DNA of 34,852 nucleotides from an uncultured Clostridia bacterium (lineage in GTDB: Bacteria; Bacillota; Clostridia; Oscillospirales; Oscillospiraceae): NCBI GenBank assembly GCA_937858235.1, contig CALLZZ010000368.1, positions 1-34,852 of the forward strand, written 5' to 3'. The notes under the pieces are model-generated. The model saw only the letters and a program-made list of their open reading frames with translations. It was not told the origin of the DNA and searched no databases. The number at the start of each line of letters is the position of its first letter. Position 1 is the first letter of the stretch. This document shows, piece by piece, positions 8,331-15,270 of this stretch. Position numbers and translations under genes: made by a program.

Positions 8331-8726
8331 ATGGACATAAAGAAAATTGTTATTCCCGCCATTGGGATAGGAACTGTAGTAACCAATGTATTATTATTAA
8401 AGGGTAACTTAAAAACGGCATCAAATGTATCAAGCGTAGCTACTGAAGCCATAAAAGAAACTGAAGAAACCTTTGGCGGTGTTCCATTATCAAAGTTTAC
8501 TGAACTGGCAAAACAGTGTTATCATGGAATAAAATGCACTATAGACCAGTGGGGATTTTTAGTTTTTCATTCGACGTCTAATTCTGGTAGAACTAAATTT
8601 CATACACAGATGACTATTGATGGGGCAGGTAAGCTGGTTAACCTTGGCGGTCATTATCCTGGGCAATGGTGGTCATCTGCTGATGAATTTACTAAAAAAG
8701 CTAATGAATTATTTTCATTCAAATAA
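8331..8726 (+). CDS. Opposite-strand hypothetical membrane-anchored protein (131 aa)
   Basis: I do not recognise this family. It is the only convincing complete plus-strand gene in the window. Residues 5-24 (IVIPAIGIGTVVTNVLLL) form one hydrophobic segment that could be an anchor or uncleaved signal. The remainder is soluble with aromatic patches (IDQWGFLVFHS at about 72-82 and GHYPGQWW at about 107-114). A GAGGTGG ribosome site precedes the ATG, and a strong plus-strand terminator follows at 8798-8832. Its base composition is clearly AT-richer than the neighbouring transfer genes, which points to later acquisition as cargo. A surface or entry-exclusion role would fit its position next to virD4 but is speculation. 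Confidence 0.8.
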   Translation: MDIKKIVIPAIGIGTVVTNVLLLKGNLKTASNVSSVATEAIKETEETFGGVPLSKFTELAKQCYHGIKCTIDQWGFLVFHSTSNSGRTKFHTQMTIDGAGKLVNLGGHYPGQWWSSADEFTKKANELFSFK

Positions 8727-8797
8727 AATCACCTAAAGACAATATTTTGCTGTTAAAGGAAAGACAAATTTCACTTTGACTATAAATCAGATTTTTT

Positions 8798-8832
8798 GTG
8801 GAGCGGTCAGCACTTTGGCCGCTCCACTTTTT
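8798..8832 (+). terminator. Intrinsic terminator after the plus-strand gene
   Basis: An exact 9-bp stem, GTGGAGCGG (8798-8806) with CCGCTCCAC (8819-8827), has a 12-base loop and is followed by TTTTT (8828-8832). It abuts the stop codon of the converging DUF3991 gene. On the minus strand the stem is followed by A residues, so it should act only on the plus-strand transcript. Confidence 0.85.
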
Positions 8833-8833
8833 G

Positions 8834-9778
8834 CTATGCCATCCTCATCTCAAACCCGCCCTGTTTTTGCTGCATCATGCACACCAAATCATCATTCCAG
8901 TCTTTTCTCTGGGAGATACGCAGCTCAGATGCATATCCTTTTTCCGCAAGCTGATTTTTCAGCCGCTCGCTTGCCTTGTATCCGGCTTCATCGTTATCCA
9001 AGCAAAGCGATATATGGGAAATCTGCGGGCATTGCTCCAGCATCCACAGCATTGCCTGACAGCCGACACCGCAGAGAGCCACATAGCTATGCCGCTGCCA
9101 GTTCTTTGGATAAAGCGTAATGTAGGACAGCATATCCACCGGCGCTTCAAAGACGTATAAGTCATCGCTTTTTCCAAGCCAGTGAAAGCTGTACCGTGGA
9201 TCGCTGCCATCCACATTTCCTTTGAAGCCGATGCCCTCGGTATAGAGCCCTCGCTTATGAGCGTGCCTGGCAGTGCCAGTTTCATCCACACCTACAAACA
9301 CAGCGTTATGGTACTCTTTAGCACCGTCCTTGGATCTTTCGCAGCTCTCATACAGGAGCTTTGCCTTGGCAAAGTAATTGACTACTTTACGGTCAATGCA
9401 CCTGGTTTTTACCAGATAGGCATAGACGCGGCGCATGTCACTGTGGGGCCTCGGAAGCGAAAATGTTTTTTTCGTTTCCTGTATCTTTTGTGAGACAGGG
9501 CGGTAGGGCTCACCTTGTTCTCCGCCCAACAGCATAGTCACGGCTTCGGGAAAGGAAAGCCCATAAAAGTACCGCACAAAGTCAACGGCATACCCGCCTT
9601 TTTCCGCGGAGTGATCATACCACTCGTTTCCACGGATGGTGATGCTGTGATCGGAAGCCAGCCTTTTATCCCGGCCGCTGGGCAGCAGCTTTTCTCCGTG
9701 CCGCTGGAGGAAATCCACAAGGTCCACATTATTGGCACGGCATTTTTGATCATCTGTAAAATGCACATACACGCCCAT
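8834..9778 (-). CDS. DUF3991/TOPRIM primase-like protein
   Basis: The 314-residue protein has an N-terminal CHC2-like region (about 10-95, including YDHSAEKGGYAVDFVRYFYG) without the zinc-binding cysteine cluster. A DUF3991 segment follows (about 115-200), then a TOPRIM fold. The TOPRIM metal-binding glutamate is E211 in YVFEAPVDMLSY, and the D-x-D motif is D261/D263 in LCLDNDEAG. Such proteins accompany relaxases in Firmicutes conjugative elements and probably help prime or process the transferred strand. Lacking a helicase domain and the zinc finger, it may not prime alone. Start ATG at 9778 with GGAGGTG. Confidence 0.9.
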   Translation of the reverse strand: MGVYVHFTDDQKCRANNVDLVDFLQRHGEKLLPSGRDKRLASDHSITIRGNEWYDHSAEKGGYAVDFVRYFYGLSFPEAVTMLLGGEQGEPYRPVSQKIQETKKTFSLPRPHSDMRRVYAYLVKTRCIDRKVVNYFAKAKLLYESCERSKDGAKEYHNAVFVGVDETGTARHAHKRGLYTEGIGFKGNVDGSDPRYSFHWLGKSDDLYVFEAPVDMLSYITLYPKNWQRHSYVALCGVGCQAMLWMLEQCPQISHISLCLDNDEAGYKASERLKNQLAEKGYASELRISQRKDWNDDLVCMMQQKQGGFEMRMA

Positions 9779-9789
9779 GGTCGCACCTC

Positions 9790-9909
9790 CTACCTGTGGC
9801 GATTGCCGATTCTATGAAAAAAAGCCGCCCTTTTTACAGGACGGCAATGGTTCTGAAGCAATTTTTTCTTGATAAATGTCCGTTTCATTTTATCTTTCTG
9901 TTTTTTCAC
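9790..9909 (-). CDS. Possible very basic small peptide (39 aa), low confidence
   Basis: A GTG codon at 9909 follows GGAGGATAACC and opens a 39-codon frame ending at 9790, just before the DUF3991 ribosome site. The peptide would be strongly basic (many Lys and Arg) with no recognisable domain. The frame runs through the terminator stem at 9817-9845, which argues against it. The good ribosome site is its only support. Confidence 0.22.
   Translation of the reverse strand: MKKQKDKMKRTFIKKKLLQNHCRPVKRAAFFHRIGNRHR
9817..9845 (-). terminator. Intrinsic terminator downstream of the relaxase gene
   Basis: On the minus strand GCCGTCC (9845-9839) pairs with GGGCGGC (9830-9824), seven pairs with one G-U, across an 8-base loop, followed by seven T residues (9823-9817). 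Confidence 0.82.
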
Positions 9910-9991
9910 GGTTATCCTCCAATCGATATAATGATTTGCAAGTCCCGGAGCACCTGCTCAAAATCTTTTATTTTTCCAGTAAACCAAATGC

Positions 9992-12109
9992 CTATAATGA
10001 CATGGTCTGCTCATGGTCATCCCTCGCATGACCCTGCGCCTGCTTTTTCTCCCGGAGCTTGCGAAGAAGCTTCCGGTCGATCCTCTGTTCGTACGGTTTT
10101 AATGGCGGAGCGTTGTCTGCAAAAATACGGCTCATGTGATGCAGAAGCCGTGTTGCCGCCAGCAGAACGGAAGGGTCTTTGAAATCCTTGATATGGTCAA
10201 GGAAAAACTTGGCATAAAGATTGCCCTGCGCTGCCGATAGGGTGAGCCAGCGGACAGCGACATCCTTGTCTTTGGGGACGTCTTTCCCCATCAGATACAG
10301 CTTGCCGAGAGTATACTGCGCATACTGATTTCCATGTTCAGCCGCAGCCGTTAGGAATTGCAGCGCAGTCTGTATATCCTTGGGCATATCCTCATCCATG
10401 AGATAAATCTTGCCCAGTCGGTATTGTGCAAGCTGGTTTCCCTGATCGGCAGCCTGTTTCAGATACTCCACGCCCTTGGCAGTATCCTTGGAAACATCAC
10501 TTCCTTTGAGATATACGATACCGAGAGCATATTGTGCAAACGGATTTTTTCTGTCTGCGGCAAAGGTCAGCCAGCGAATGGCGGACTCCACATCCTTCAG
10601 AACACCATCACCGCCAAGGTACAACTTGCCCAGCCGGTATGCGGCAAAGATATTTCCGTGCTCTGCGGAAAGCGTATAAAGCCGTACCGTCTCAGCAGCA
10701 TTCTGTGGAACGTGGTGTCCCTTTTCATAGAGCTTGCCGAGAAAATATGCGGCAAAGGGATTTTTGGCTTCCGCCGCTTTTCTGAGATAGCCAAGGGCTT
10801 TTTCCGCCTCCTGCGGCTGCACTTTTTCATCGGAAAGGATAAGTCTCGCAAGCTGGCAGCAGGCAAGAGGATTTCCCGCGGATGCCGTTCTTTCTAATTC
10901 TTCCTCTGCCATGTCATAGGAGGGTATCTCCAAATCGTCCTCCGAGTCCGGCAGAGCTGTTTCCATGGATGCCGGTTCCTCAAAGGTTATGCTGCCAATC
11001 AGCAGAGCTTCCTGAATGACCATGTTGCGGATAGGCTTGAAATCATTGCAGCGGGAAAGGGGCGGAGGTTCCGATGGAGTTTCTGCGTAGATGGATTCGA
11101 TCCTGCCTTTGGCTTCCCACCACAAGCGATAGGCTTCAGCAACTCGACTGTCCTTGGCAAGCTCATCCACAATTTCATCCACCACGTTTTTAAGATCTGC
11201 CTTGAGATAGCCATACTGCTTTTTGCCGCCGACAGTTTGAAGCTTCTCCGCCAGGTATATGAATAGATGTTCCATGCGGTCGTTTTGCAAAACACCGTTT
11301 TTCATTTGAGGGATCAGTTCCCGCATGGATTCGGCAGCCTGTTCCTTCAGGATATCCCGGTGCTGGGTCTTTTCTTTGTAGAGCGGAATAAGCTCCTGGC
11401 GAAAAATCTCCTTTGCCAGTGAGGACTTCATTTTTTTGATTCCTTGTTTCGTAAGATAGCCCTCTCTTGGATCGGTGCTATAGCAGATCATGTGGACATG
11501 GGGATGATGGGATTCGTTGTGAAAGGCGGCATACCATCTGAGGTGGTCGGGATGGATTTTCAAATTCTCCGCAAGCTCCATTGCCTTTTCCGAAAGGAGA
11601 GCCTTCCATGCAAGAGCATTGTCGTATCCCAGCCTTGCCGCATCCTCCCGCCGCAAGGAAATAATGGGCGTCCACACATTTCCGGTATGACAAGATACCT
11701 CGTCAGCAATCTGCGATAAGATCAGCGGCTCGTCACCGGCCGTGAACAGACCGTGGCGATCAAGCTTCTCGACGCGGGGGCGGTTTGCGATGTAGTCCAG
11801 GTATTTTTCCCGGCCGCTGATTCTATCAAGGTTCTGTTCCAGCGCGATGGTGATGAATTCTGTAGCGTTTCCCCGGTTGGGATTTTCACAGTAATCTGCA
11901 TATTCAAATAAATCCTTGGTATCGGGAAACTCCCGGAGGATCTGTGCAATCACATCTTTTTGCTTCTTGGTGGAGTGCCAAAGCTTATGACCGCTTTCCA
12001 TCTTTTCTACACCATCGCGGGTGGCAATATATTTTACGAGATTATTCAGATGGGCTGCGGTCTTTTCCCCGCCCTTAAGATAGGGGCATTTGAGAATGAT
12101 ACGGGCCAT
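9992..12109 (-). CDS. MobP-type relaxase fused to C-terminal Sel1-like repeats
   Basis: The relaxase (705 aa) would nick oriT, stay bound to the 5' end and lead the strand into the recipient. The relaxase domain spans about residues 1-260. The metal-binding histidines sit in HHPHVHMICYS at 201-211, the HUH-type motif of the MobP class, preceded by RWYAAFHNES. A linker (about 260-400) is followed by six to seven Sel1-type tetratricopeptide-like repeats of about 36 residues (about 405-640), each with a core such as AQYRLGKIYL or AAYRLGKLYL. Sel1 repeats normally mediate protein-protein contacts, so they may dock other transfer proteins. The start overlaps the stop of the upstream ribbon-helix-helix gene in TAATG. 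The protein ends in QTMSL. Confidence 0.93.
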   Translation of the reverse strand: MARIILKCPYLKGGEKTAAHLNNLVKYIATRDGVEKMESGHKLWHSTKKQKDVIAQILREFPDTKDLFEYADYCENPNRGNATEFITIALEQNLDRISGREKYLDYIANRPRVEKLDRHGLFTAGDEPLILSQIADEVSCHTGNVWTPIISLRREDAARLGYDNALAWKALLSEKAMELAENLKIHPDHLRWYAAFHNESHHPHVHMICYSTDPREGYLTKQGIKKMKSSLAKEIFRQELIPLYKEKTQHRDILKEQAAESMRELIPQMKNGVLQNDRMEHLFIYLAEKLQTVGGKKQYGYLKADLKNVVDEIVDELAKDSRVAEAYRLWWEAKGRIESIYAETPSEPPPLSRCNDFKPIRNMVIQEALLIGSITFEEPASMETALPDSEDDLEIPSYDMAEEELERTASAGNPLACCQLARLILSDEKVQPQEAEKALGYLRKAAEAKNPFAAYFLGKLYEKGHHVPQNAAETVRLYTLSAEHGNIFAAYRLGKLYLGGDGVLKDVESAIRWLTFAADRKNPFAQYALGIVYLKGSDVSKDTAKGVEYLKQAADQGNQLAQYRLGKIYLMDEDMPKDIQTALQFLTAAAEHGNQYAQYTLGKLYLMGKDVPKDKDVAVRWLTLSAAQGNLYAKFFLDHIKDFKDPSVLLAATRLLHHMSRIFADNAPPLKPYEQRIDRKLLRKLREKKQAQGHARDDHEQTMSL

Positions 12110-12525
12110 TATTCTTCATCATCCGGACTGTTCTGGAAATCCACTGCATCCTCCAGCCGGATTTTACCTTTGGTTCGTTTGACTTCGGCAACGCATCGGC
12201 CACGAAGCCGGTGCAATTCCTCATCGGTAATCTCCAGCGTAACCGCAAGCAGATGCATCATCATGCTGATTTCCACTGAAAGCCGGAATAGATTATTTGC
12301 CACCCGGTTTTCAGTTTTTTGCAATGTGCCTTGTATCGATGCAAGCAATGCCTTGGAAAGATAGGAGGAGATATCCTCTGTTCCAAGGTATCCCATGTAA
12401 AAGCTAAGTGCCTTTTCAATAAATTCGCTACGGCTTTTGCAGTTGTCCTTGCTTAGCCAGCCGTCCAGCCGTTCCATGGTTTCGGGATACAGCCAGACTG
12501 CTGTCCGTTCCTTATTGTTTTTCAT
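12109..12525 (-). CDS. Ribbon-helix-helix relaxosome accessory protein (MobC-like)
   Basis: This 138-residue protein starts at the ATG at 12525, eight bases after GGAGGC; an upstream in-frame TTG is less likely. Its N-terminus reads as a ribbon-helix-helix domain: a strand (RTAVWLYPETMERLDGWL, about 7-24) followed by helices (SRSEFIEKALSFYMGYL, about 31-47). The rest is helical with an acidic tail. Proteins of this type bind oriT and help the relaxase. The gene overlaps the relaxase by one base (TAATG) and lies directly next to the predicted oriT, as in IncP-like mobilisation systems where TraJ or MobC binds beside nic. The precise family name is inferred. Confidence 0.82.
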   Translation of the reverse strand: MKNNKERTAVWLYPETMERLDGWLSKDNCKSRSEFIEKALSFYMGYLGTEDISSYLSKALLASIQGTLQKTENRVANNLFRLSVEISMMMHLLAVTLEITDEELHRLRGRCVAEVKRTKGKIRLEDAVDFQNSPDDEE

Positions 12526-12599
12526 ATACAAGCCTCCGTTTCATGGATGTACACCTGTGGGGTGACCGTACAAATCCCTTTTGTTTTCTGCTTTTTCTT

Positions 12600-12735
12600 C
12601 AATTTCGACCACTTCGACCGTGACAAATCCGCAATCCGACCACCTCATGGGAATGAGCAAAAAACGCCCAGCACTGCTGGGCGAAGTGAGTGGCGGGAGG
12701 GCGCTTGCGACCACCCGCCTTTATCCTGCTCTTTT
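12600..12735. other. oriT: Predicted origin of transfer (oriT) with an IncP-type nic site
   Basis: The plus strand carries TATCCTGCTC at 12722-12731. Its core matches the IncP/VirD2 nic consensus YATCCTG-Y, which puts the predicted nick between 12728 and 12729. Directly upstream is an imperfect inverted repeat, GGCGGGAGG (12692-12700) and CCACCCGCC (12711-12719), with one mismatch; its right arm ends nine bases before the nick. In RP4 the TraJ-bound arm lies at a similar distance. A 19-base palindrome is at 12665-12683, and TTCGACC is repeated directly at 12604-12610 and 12613-12619. The region sits beside the MobP relaxase operon. With this orientation the relaxase gene would enter the recipient last, as in IncP plasmids. 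Confidence 0.72.
12665..12683. repeat. 19-base palindrome in the oriT region
   Basis: CGCCCAGCACTGCTGGGCG is a perfect palindrome around a central C. It lies 9 bases left of the inverted repeat that borders the predicted nic. It is a good candidate binding site for the ribbon-helix-helix protein. On the plus strand it is not followed by T residues; on the minus strand it is followed by TTTTTTGC, so it may also act as a terminator for the transcript arriving from 12904. Confidence 0.75.
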
Positions 12736-12903
12736 TTAGACCCAAGGACGGTGCAAGGGCAACGCATATTGTGACCGAATGGCGATAGTCGGGCATCTCC
12801 GCACAAAGCCCCCACAATCGGTTTTACTTGGCTTGGCGGGGAACTATGCCACCTATCGCTGAATAAGCCCACACAGGGGCACACGGGCGGCAACACGGGC
12901 GCG
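12736..12903. other. Gene-free stretch between oriT core and the 147-aa gene
   Basis: No open frame here looks real. The stretch contains GCGATAG (12782-12788) and its inverse CTATCGC (12853-12859), and a direct repeat of ACACGGGCG near 12885-12902. These may belong to an extended oriT or to a leading-region promoter; no good promoter was found. Confidence 0.4.
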
Positions 12904-13347
12904 TCACATCTGTTGGACTGTCTGGCTCGTCAGCGGCTCCGGTTCCTCCTGCAGACGGAGGCCGTAATCCTCCAGCGTCAGCCCTTCCTGATGTATGCAG
13001 TAGTCCTGCATTTTTTTCAGCAGGATTTCTCTTTCCTGATCGTCCAGCTGGTAGACCAGTTCTTGGCAGGAGCCGTCCCCGCGATTCAGGACGATGTCCA
13101 GCGTATCGCATACCTGCCCTTGGCCGATGTCATAATTGGCATAGACATTGATCCAGTCATTGTTCTCCACCGTTTCCACATGGGTTCCGAATACCTCATC
13201 TACGTTGAAGAAGGTATCCATATAAAAATTGAGTCTGCCATCCGTTTCCATGATTTCATCGGAAAAGGTGATATCGCTGTCCGTCAGTTTCCGGCTGCCT
13301 GCGGTCAGAAACGGACCGGTTGCCTGTTCCATCGATTTTTCTTTCAT
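12904..13347 (-). CDS. Conserved-looking acidic hypothetical protein (147 aa)
   Basis: I cannot name this family with confidence. The protein is acidic and soluble, without a signal peptide or membrane segment. Residues about 20-90 look like beta strands (GRLNFYMDTFFNVDEVFG, then DWINVYANYDIGQGQV), and the C-terminal third is helical with several Glu residues. It is preceded by the short DUF6103-like gene: that stop codon and this ATG are directly adjacent, with GGAGGA inside the upstream gene, so the two are translationally linked. It is the last gene before oriT and may be transferred early. That placement would suit an anti-restriction or establishment role, but nothing in the sequence proves it. 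Confidence 0.75.
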   Translation of the reverse strand: MKEKSMEQATGPFLTAGSRKLTDSDITFSDEIMETDGRLNFYMDTFFNVDEVFGTHVETVENNDWINVYANYDIGQGQVCDTLDIVLNRGDGSCQELVYQLDDQEREILLKKMQDYCIHQEGLTLEDYGLRLQEEPEPLTSQTVQQM

Positions 13348-13542
13348 TCAGATTCCTCCATTGCCGAATTTTCCAAGGCTCGCAGCGCGAACCTCAGAGA
13401 GAAAAAAGGGCGGTGCACATTTTTTACACACCGCCGCTGCCTGTGCTTCAATGCGTTCCCGTACATCAGTGGGAACATGCTTTTCATAGAGAGCCTCCAG
13501 TTTCTCTGTATTGAACGGAACAGAAATAGTTTCCCTTTTCAT
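13348..13542 (-). CDS. Short DUF6103-like protein with an internal deletion (64 aa)
   Basis: The start MKRETISVPFNTEKLEAL is clearly related to the protein encoded at 14846-15196 (TELKLSFPTEKLEAL). In this copy the next matching block, YEKHVPTDVRERIE, follows at once, whereas the other protein has 22 extra residues before its YEKAVPAQVREYVE. The gap therefore looks like a clean in-frame deletion in a paralogue. The remaining 25 residues (CKKCAPPFFLSEV and onward) do not match. Start ATG at 13542 with AAGGAGTG. It may still be made, since it has a good ribosome site and is coupled to the next gene, but it lacks a helix of the normal fold. Confidence 0.7.
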   Translation of the reverse strand: MKRETISVPFNTEKLEALYEKHVPTDVRERIEAQAAAVCKKCAPPFFLSEVRAASLGKFGNGGI

Positions 13543-13574
13543 AAAATTCCACTCCTTTGGTTGATTTCGAGCAG

Positions 13575-13644
13575 AAAGTGAGCCATGTTGGTGCAGACAG
13601 CCTGTGTTCTGATAGAAGCATTCAGGAAAAGTGAGCCAACATGG
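13575..13644. repeat. Inverted and direct repeats beside the parMR genes
   Basis: CCATGTTGG (13583-13591) and CCAACATGG (13636-13644) are an exact 9-bp inverted repeat immediately after the ParR-like stop codon. AAAGTGAGCCA also occurs twice as a direct repeat (13575-13585 and 13628-13638). The layout could be a centromere-like (parC) site bound by the ParR-like protein, or an RNA 3'-end structure. Confidence 0.55.
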
Positions 13645-13929
13645 TTACAATTCCTCCAGTGCGTGAATCAGGCTGCCGGGCAGTTCCTTCAGCTGAACAG
13701 CCGTATCCGGCGTCAGTGTCTGCGGGACTTCCGCCAGCCGGAGGTTTTGAAGTTCTTCCCGAACAGCTTGCCGAACCAGCTGCTCCAGCCGTTCTGTTTG
13801 TGCGGCGGCGAGAATACTGGACACCACAAAGTCGGTGCGCTGGCGGTTGGCCTGTTGCGAAAACAGACGCTCGGCCTCCCGGTGCCTGGGATCGTCCATG
13901 TCAAAGGACAGATAGTATCGCTTCCTCAT
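13645..13929 (-). CDS. parR: ParR-like centromere-binding adaptor protein (94 aa)
   Basis: I place the start at the ATG at 13929, four bases after the stop of the actin-like gene; a longer frame from 13971 would overlap that gene and has no ribosome site. The N-terminus MRKRYYLSFDMDDPRHREA followed by RTDFVVSSILAAA resembles the ribbon-helix-helix fold of small ParR/StbB partners. The rest is a helical, Gln/Glu/Leu-rich tail. Its position directly after parM, and the repeat cluster just beyond its stop, match type II (ParMRC) partition loci. The family call rests on context plus weak sequence resemblance. Confidence 0.7.
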   Translation of the reverse strand: MRKRYYLSFDMDDPRHREAERLFSQQANRQRTDFVVSSILAAAQTERLEQLVRQAVREELQNLRLAEVPQTLTPDTAVQLKELPGSLIHALEEL

Positions 13930-13933
13930 AGGC

Positions 13934-14815
13934 TTACCCCAGCAGGAGCTTGTACCCGTCCGCATTGGCAAACCGGTTCAGTACAGCCACGGTATTGAGT
14001 CCATCCCCGCACAGCCGGGATTCCAAAAGCTCCGCACCGCCACCCACGAACACGGTAGGAAGCCTTAAATCCAAGCCCCGTTCCCGCAGTGCGTTCAGCA
14101 GCTCCTTGCAGTAGGCGGACACCTCCTGCTCCACAGCTTCTTCGATTTTCCTGCGGTCAGTATGCTGGATTTTGCCCCGAATAGCATCGGTGATCAGCAC
14201 ATCCGAAAGAAGAATGCCGCTTTTCTGCAGGGCATCCTGAATGCGGCTGTAAAGAATGATCGTGCCCATCCGCAGACTGGCGCAGCTTGCCCTGTCCAGC
14301 CTGAAATTGTGGACGGTGAGAACATCCACCGTGTATCCGCCAATGTCAACGAGGGTAATGCTGCGATATTCCTGCAGACGGGGATAGTACCGGCACAGAG
14401 CCGCATGTCCCTGAGCGAACACCTTACAGTCTGCAATGCGACAGCGGTAGGCTGCTCCTTCGAACACAAAGGATACATTTTCCCGCAAAAAATATTGCCG
14501 AAACGCTTCCTTCTGCGTGCCATAGCTGTCAATGGGAAGCCCCACCCCCAGCATAATATCCGCATTGGCCACTCCGGAACGCTTCATGGCCTCGGCAATG
14601 GCCGGCAGGGTGAGAATAAAGGTATCCTGCTCTCTGGTTTTATCCTGCTGAAAGCGCAGACGGCGTTCCCCGATGGCGTAATAGTTGCCTTCATAATAGA
14701 GCTGCAGCTCCGGCGTAATGAATTCCCGGTCGCTGACCGCGAAGCCGGAGGCGTAAAGCATCCCCTCCGAGGATTTGGTATTGTAGTTTCCGTTGTCTAT
14801 GCCAAGCTTGATCAT
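13934..14815 (-). CDS. parM: ParM/StbA-like actin-type ATPase for DNA segregation
   Basis: ParM-type proteins polymerise into filaments that push DNA copies apart. Residues 5-10 (GIDNGN) form phosphate loop 1 of the actin fold, VDIGGYTVDV near residue 162 is phosphate loop 2, and VFVGGGAELL near residue 258 is the adenosine motif. The length of 293 residues fits the family (about 300-330). I chose the ATG at 14815, eight bases after AGGAGGT; the upstream GTG at 14824 lies inside that ribosome site. With the ParR-like gene it probably keeps the excised, circular element from being lost. The family call is firm; a role in element maintenance is inferred. Confidence 0.9.
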   Translation of the reverse strand: MIKLGIDNGNYNTKSSEGMLYASGFAVSDREFITPELQLYYEGNYYAIGERRLRFQQDKTREQDTFILTLPAIAEAMKRSGVANADIMLGVGLPIDSYGTQKEAFRQYFLRENVSFVFEGAAYRCRIADCKVFAQGHAALCRYYPRLQEYRSITLVDIGGYTVDVLTVHNFRLDRASCASLRMGTIILYSRIQDALQKSGILLSDVLITDAIRGKIQHTDRRKIEEAVEQEVSAYCKELLNALRERGLDLRLPTVFVGGGAELLESRLCGDGLNTVAVLNRFANADGYKLLLG

Positions 14816-14845
14816 AGCCGACACCTCCTTGTTCTTTTTCTGATG

Positions 14846-15196
14846 TTACATACTCATGCTCATGCCCTGCGTTTCCTGCAGAGAGTCCTCCGCAGGTGCG
14901 TCGGGCTGATGGGCGGCTGTCTGCGGCTCTGCGGGAGCCTGTTCACTCTGGCGGCGGTTCTGAGGCGCAGGGCGTTCTCTGGCTGCGGGGGCCGCCTGTG
15001 TTTCCTGCGATGCGGGAGCCTGCTCCATGCGACTCTCCACATATTCCCGTACTTGGGCCGGAACCGCCTTTTCATAGGTTTTGTCCAGATAATTCTGAAG
15101 CTCCTGTTCGATGGCAAGCTCCTTTTTGTCCATGAAGAAGCGGAGCGCCTCAAGCTTCTCCGTAGGGAAGGATAATTTCAGTTCGGTTGTGCTCAT
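14846..15196 (-). CDS. DUF6103-type small protein with a low-complexity tail
   Basis: The N-terminal half (ELKLSFPTEKLEALRFFMDK, then EQELQNYLDKTYEKAVPAQV) matches my memory of the DUF6103 family of conjugative elements: a short strand followed by helices, reminiscent of a ribbon-helix-helix fold. The C-terminal half (about 60-110) is disordered and rich in Ala, Pro, Gln and Glu, ending in GMSMSM. The ATG at 15196 lies after GGAGGAAAT; an in-frame ATG five codons upstream lies within that site. It sits between the wall hydrolase and parM genes and has a shortened paralogue at 13348-13542. Its role is unknown; DNA binding is plausible. Confidence 0.75.
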   Translation of the reverse strand: MSTTELKLSFPTEKLEALRFFMDKKELAIEQELQNYLDKTYEKAVPAQVREYVESRMEQAPASQETQAAPAARERPAPQNRRQSEQAPAEPQTAAHQPDAPAEDSLQETQGMSMSM

Positions 15197-15227
15197 ACAG
15201 ATTTCCTCCATTCATGGAAAGATTGGC

Positions 15228-15256
15228 AGACCTGCCACAGTCAAGGTGACAGGTCT
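15228..15256. repeat. Inverted repeat between the wall hydrolase and DUF6103 genes
   Basis: AGACCTG (15228-15234) and CAGGTCT (15250-15256) form a 7-bp dyad with a 15-base loop, just after the hydrolase stop codon on the minus strand. No T-run follows, so it is more likely an RNA processing or stability element than a terminator. Confidence 0.4.
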
Positions 15257-15270
15257 TGGGAAGAACACGT

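Noticed and set aside
12532..12903. Small protein genes in the oriT region
   Set aside because: Frames on both strands (for example 12547-12774 and 12599-12817) lack ribosome sites, overlap one another and have no conserved features.
14162..15175. Plus-strand 337-codon frame opposite parM and the DUF6103 gene
   Set aside because: It lies antisense to two genes with intact motifs and starts without a ribosome site, so it is a shadow.
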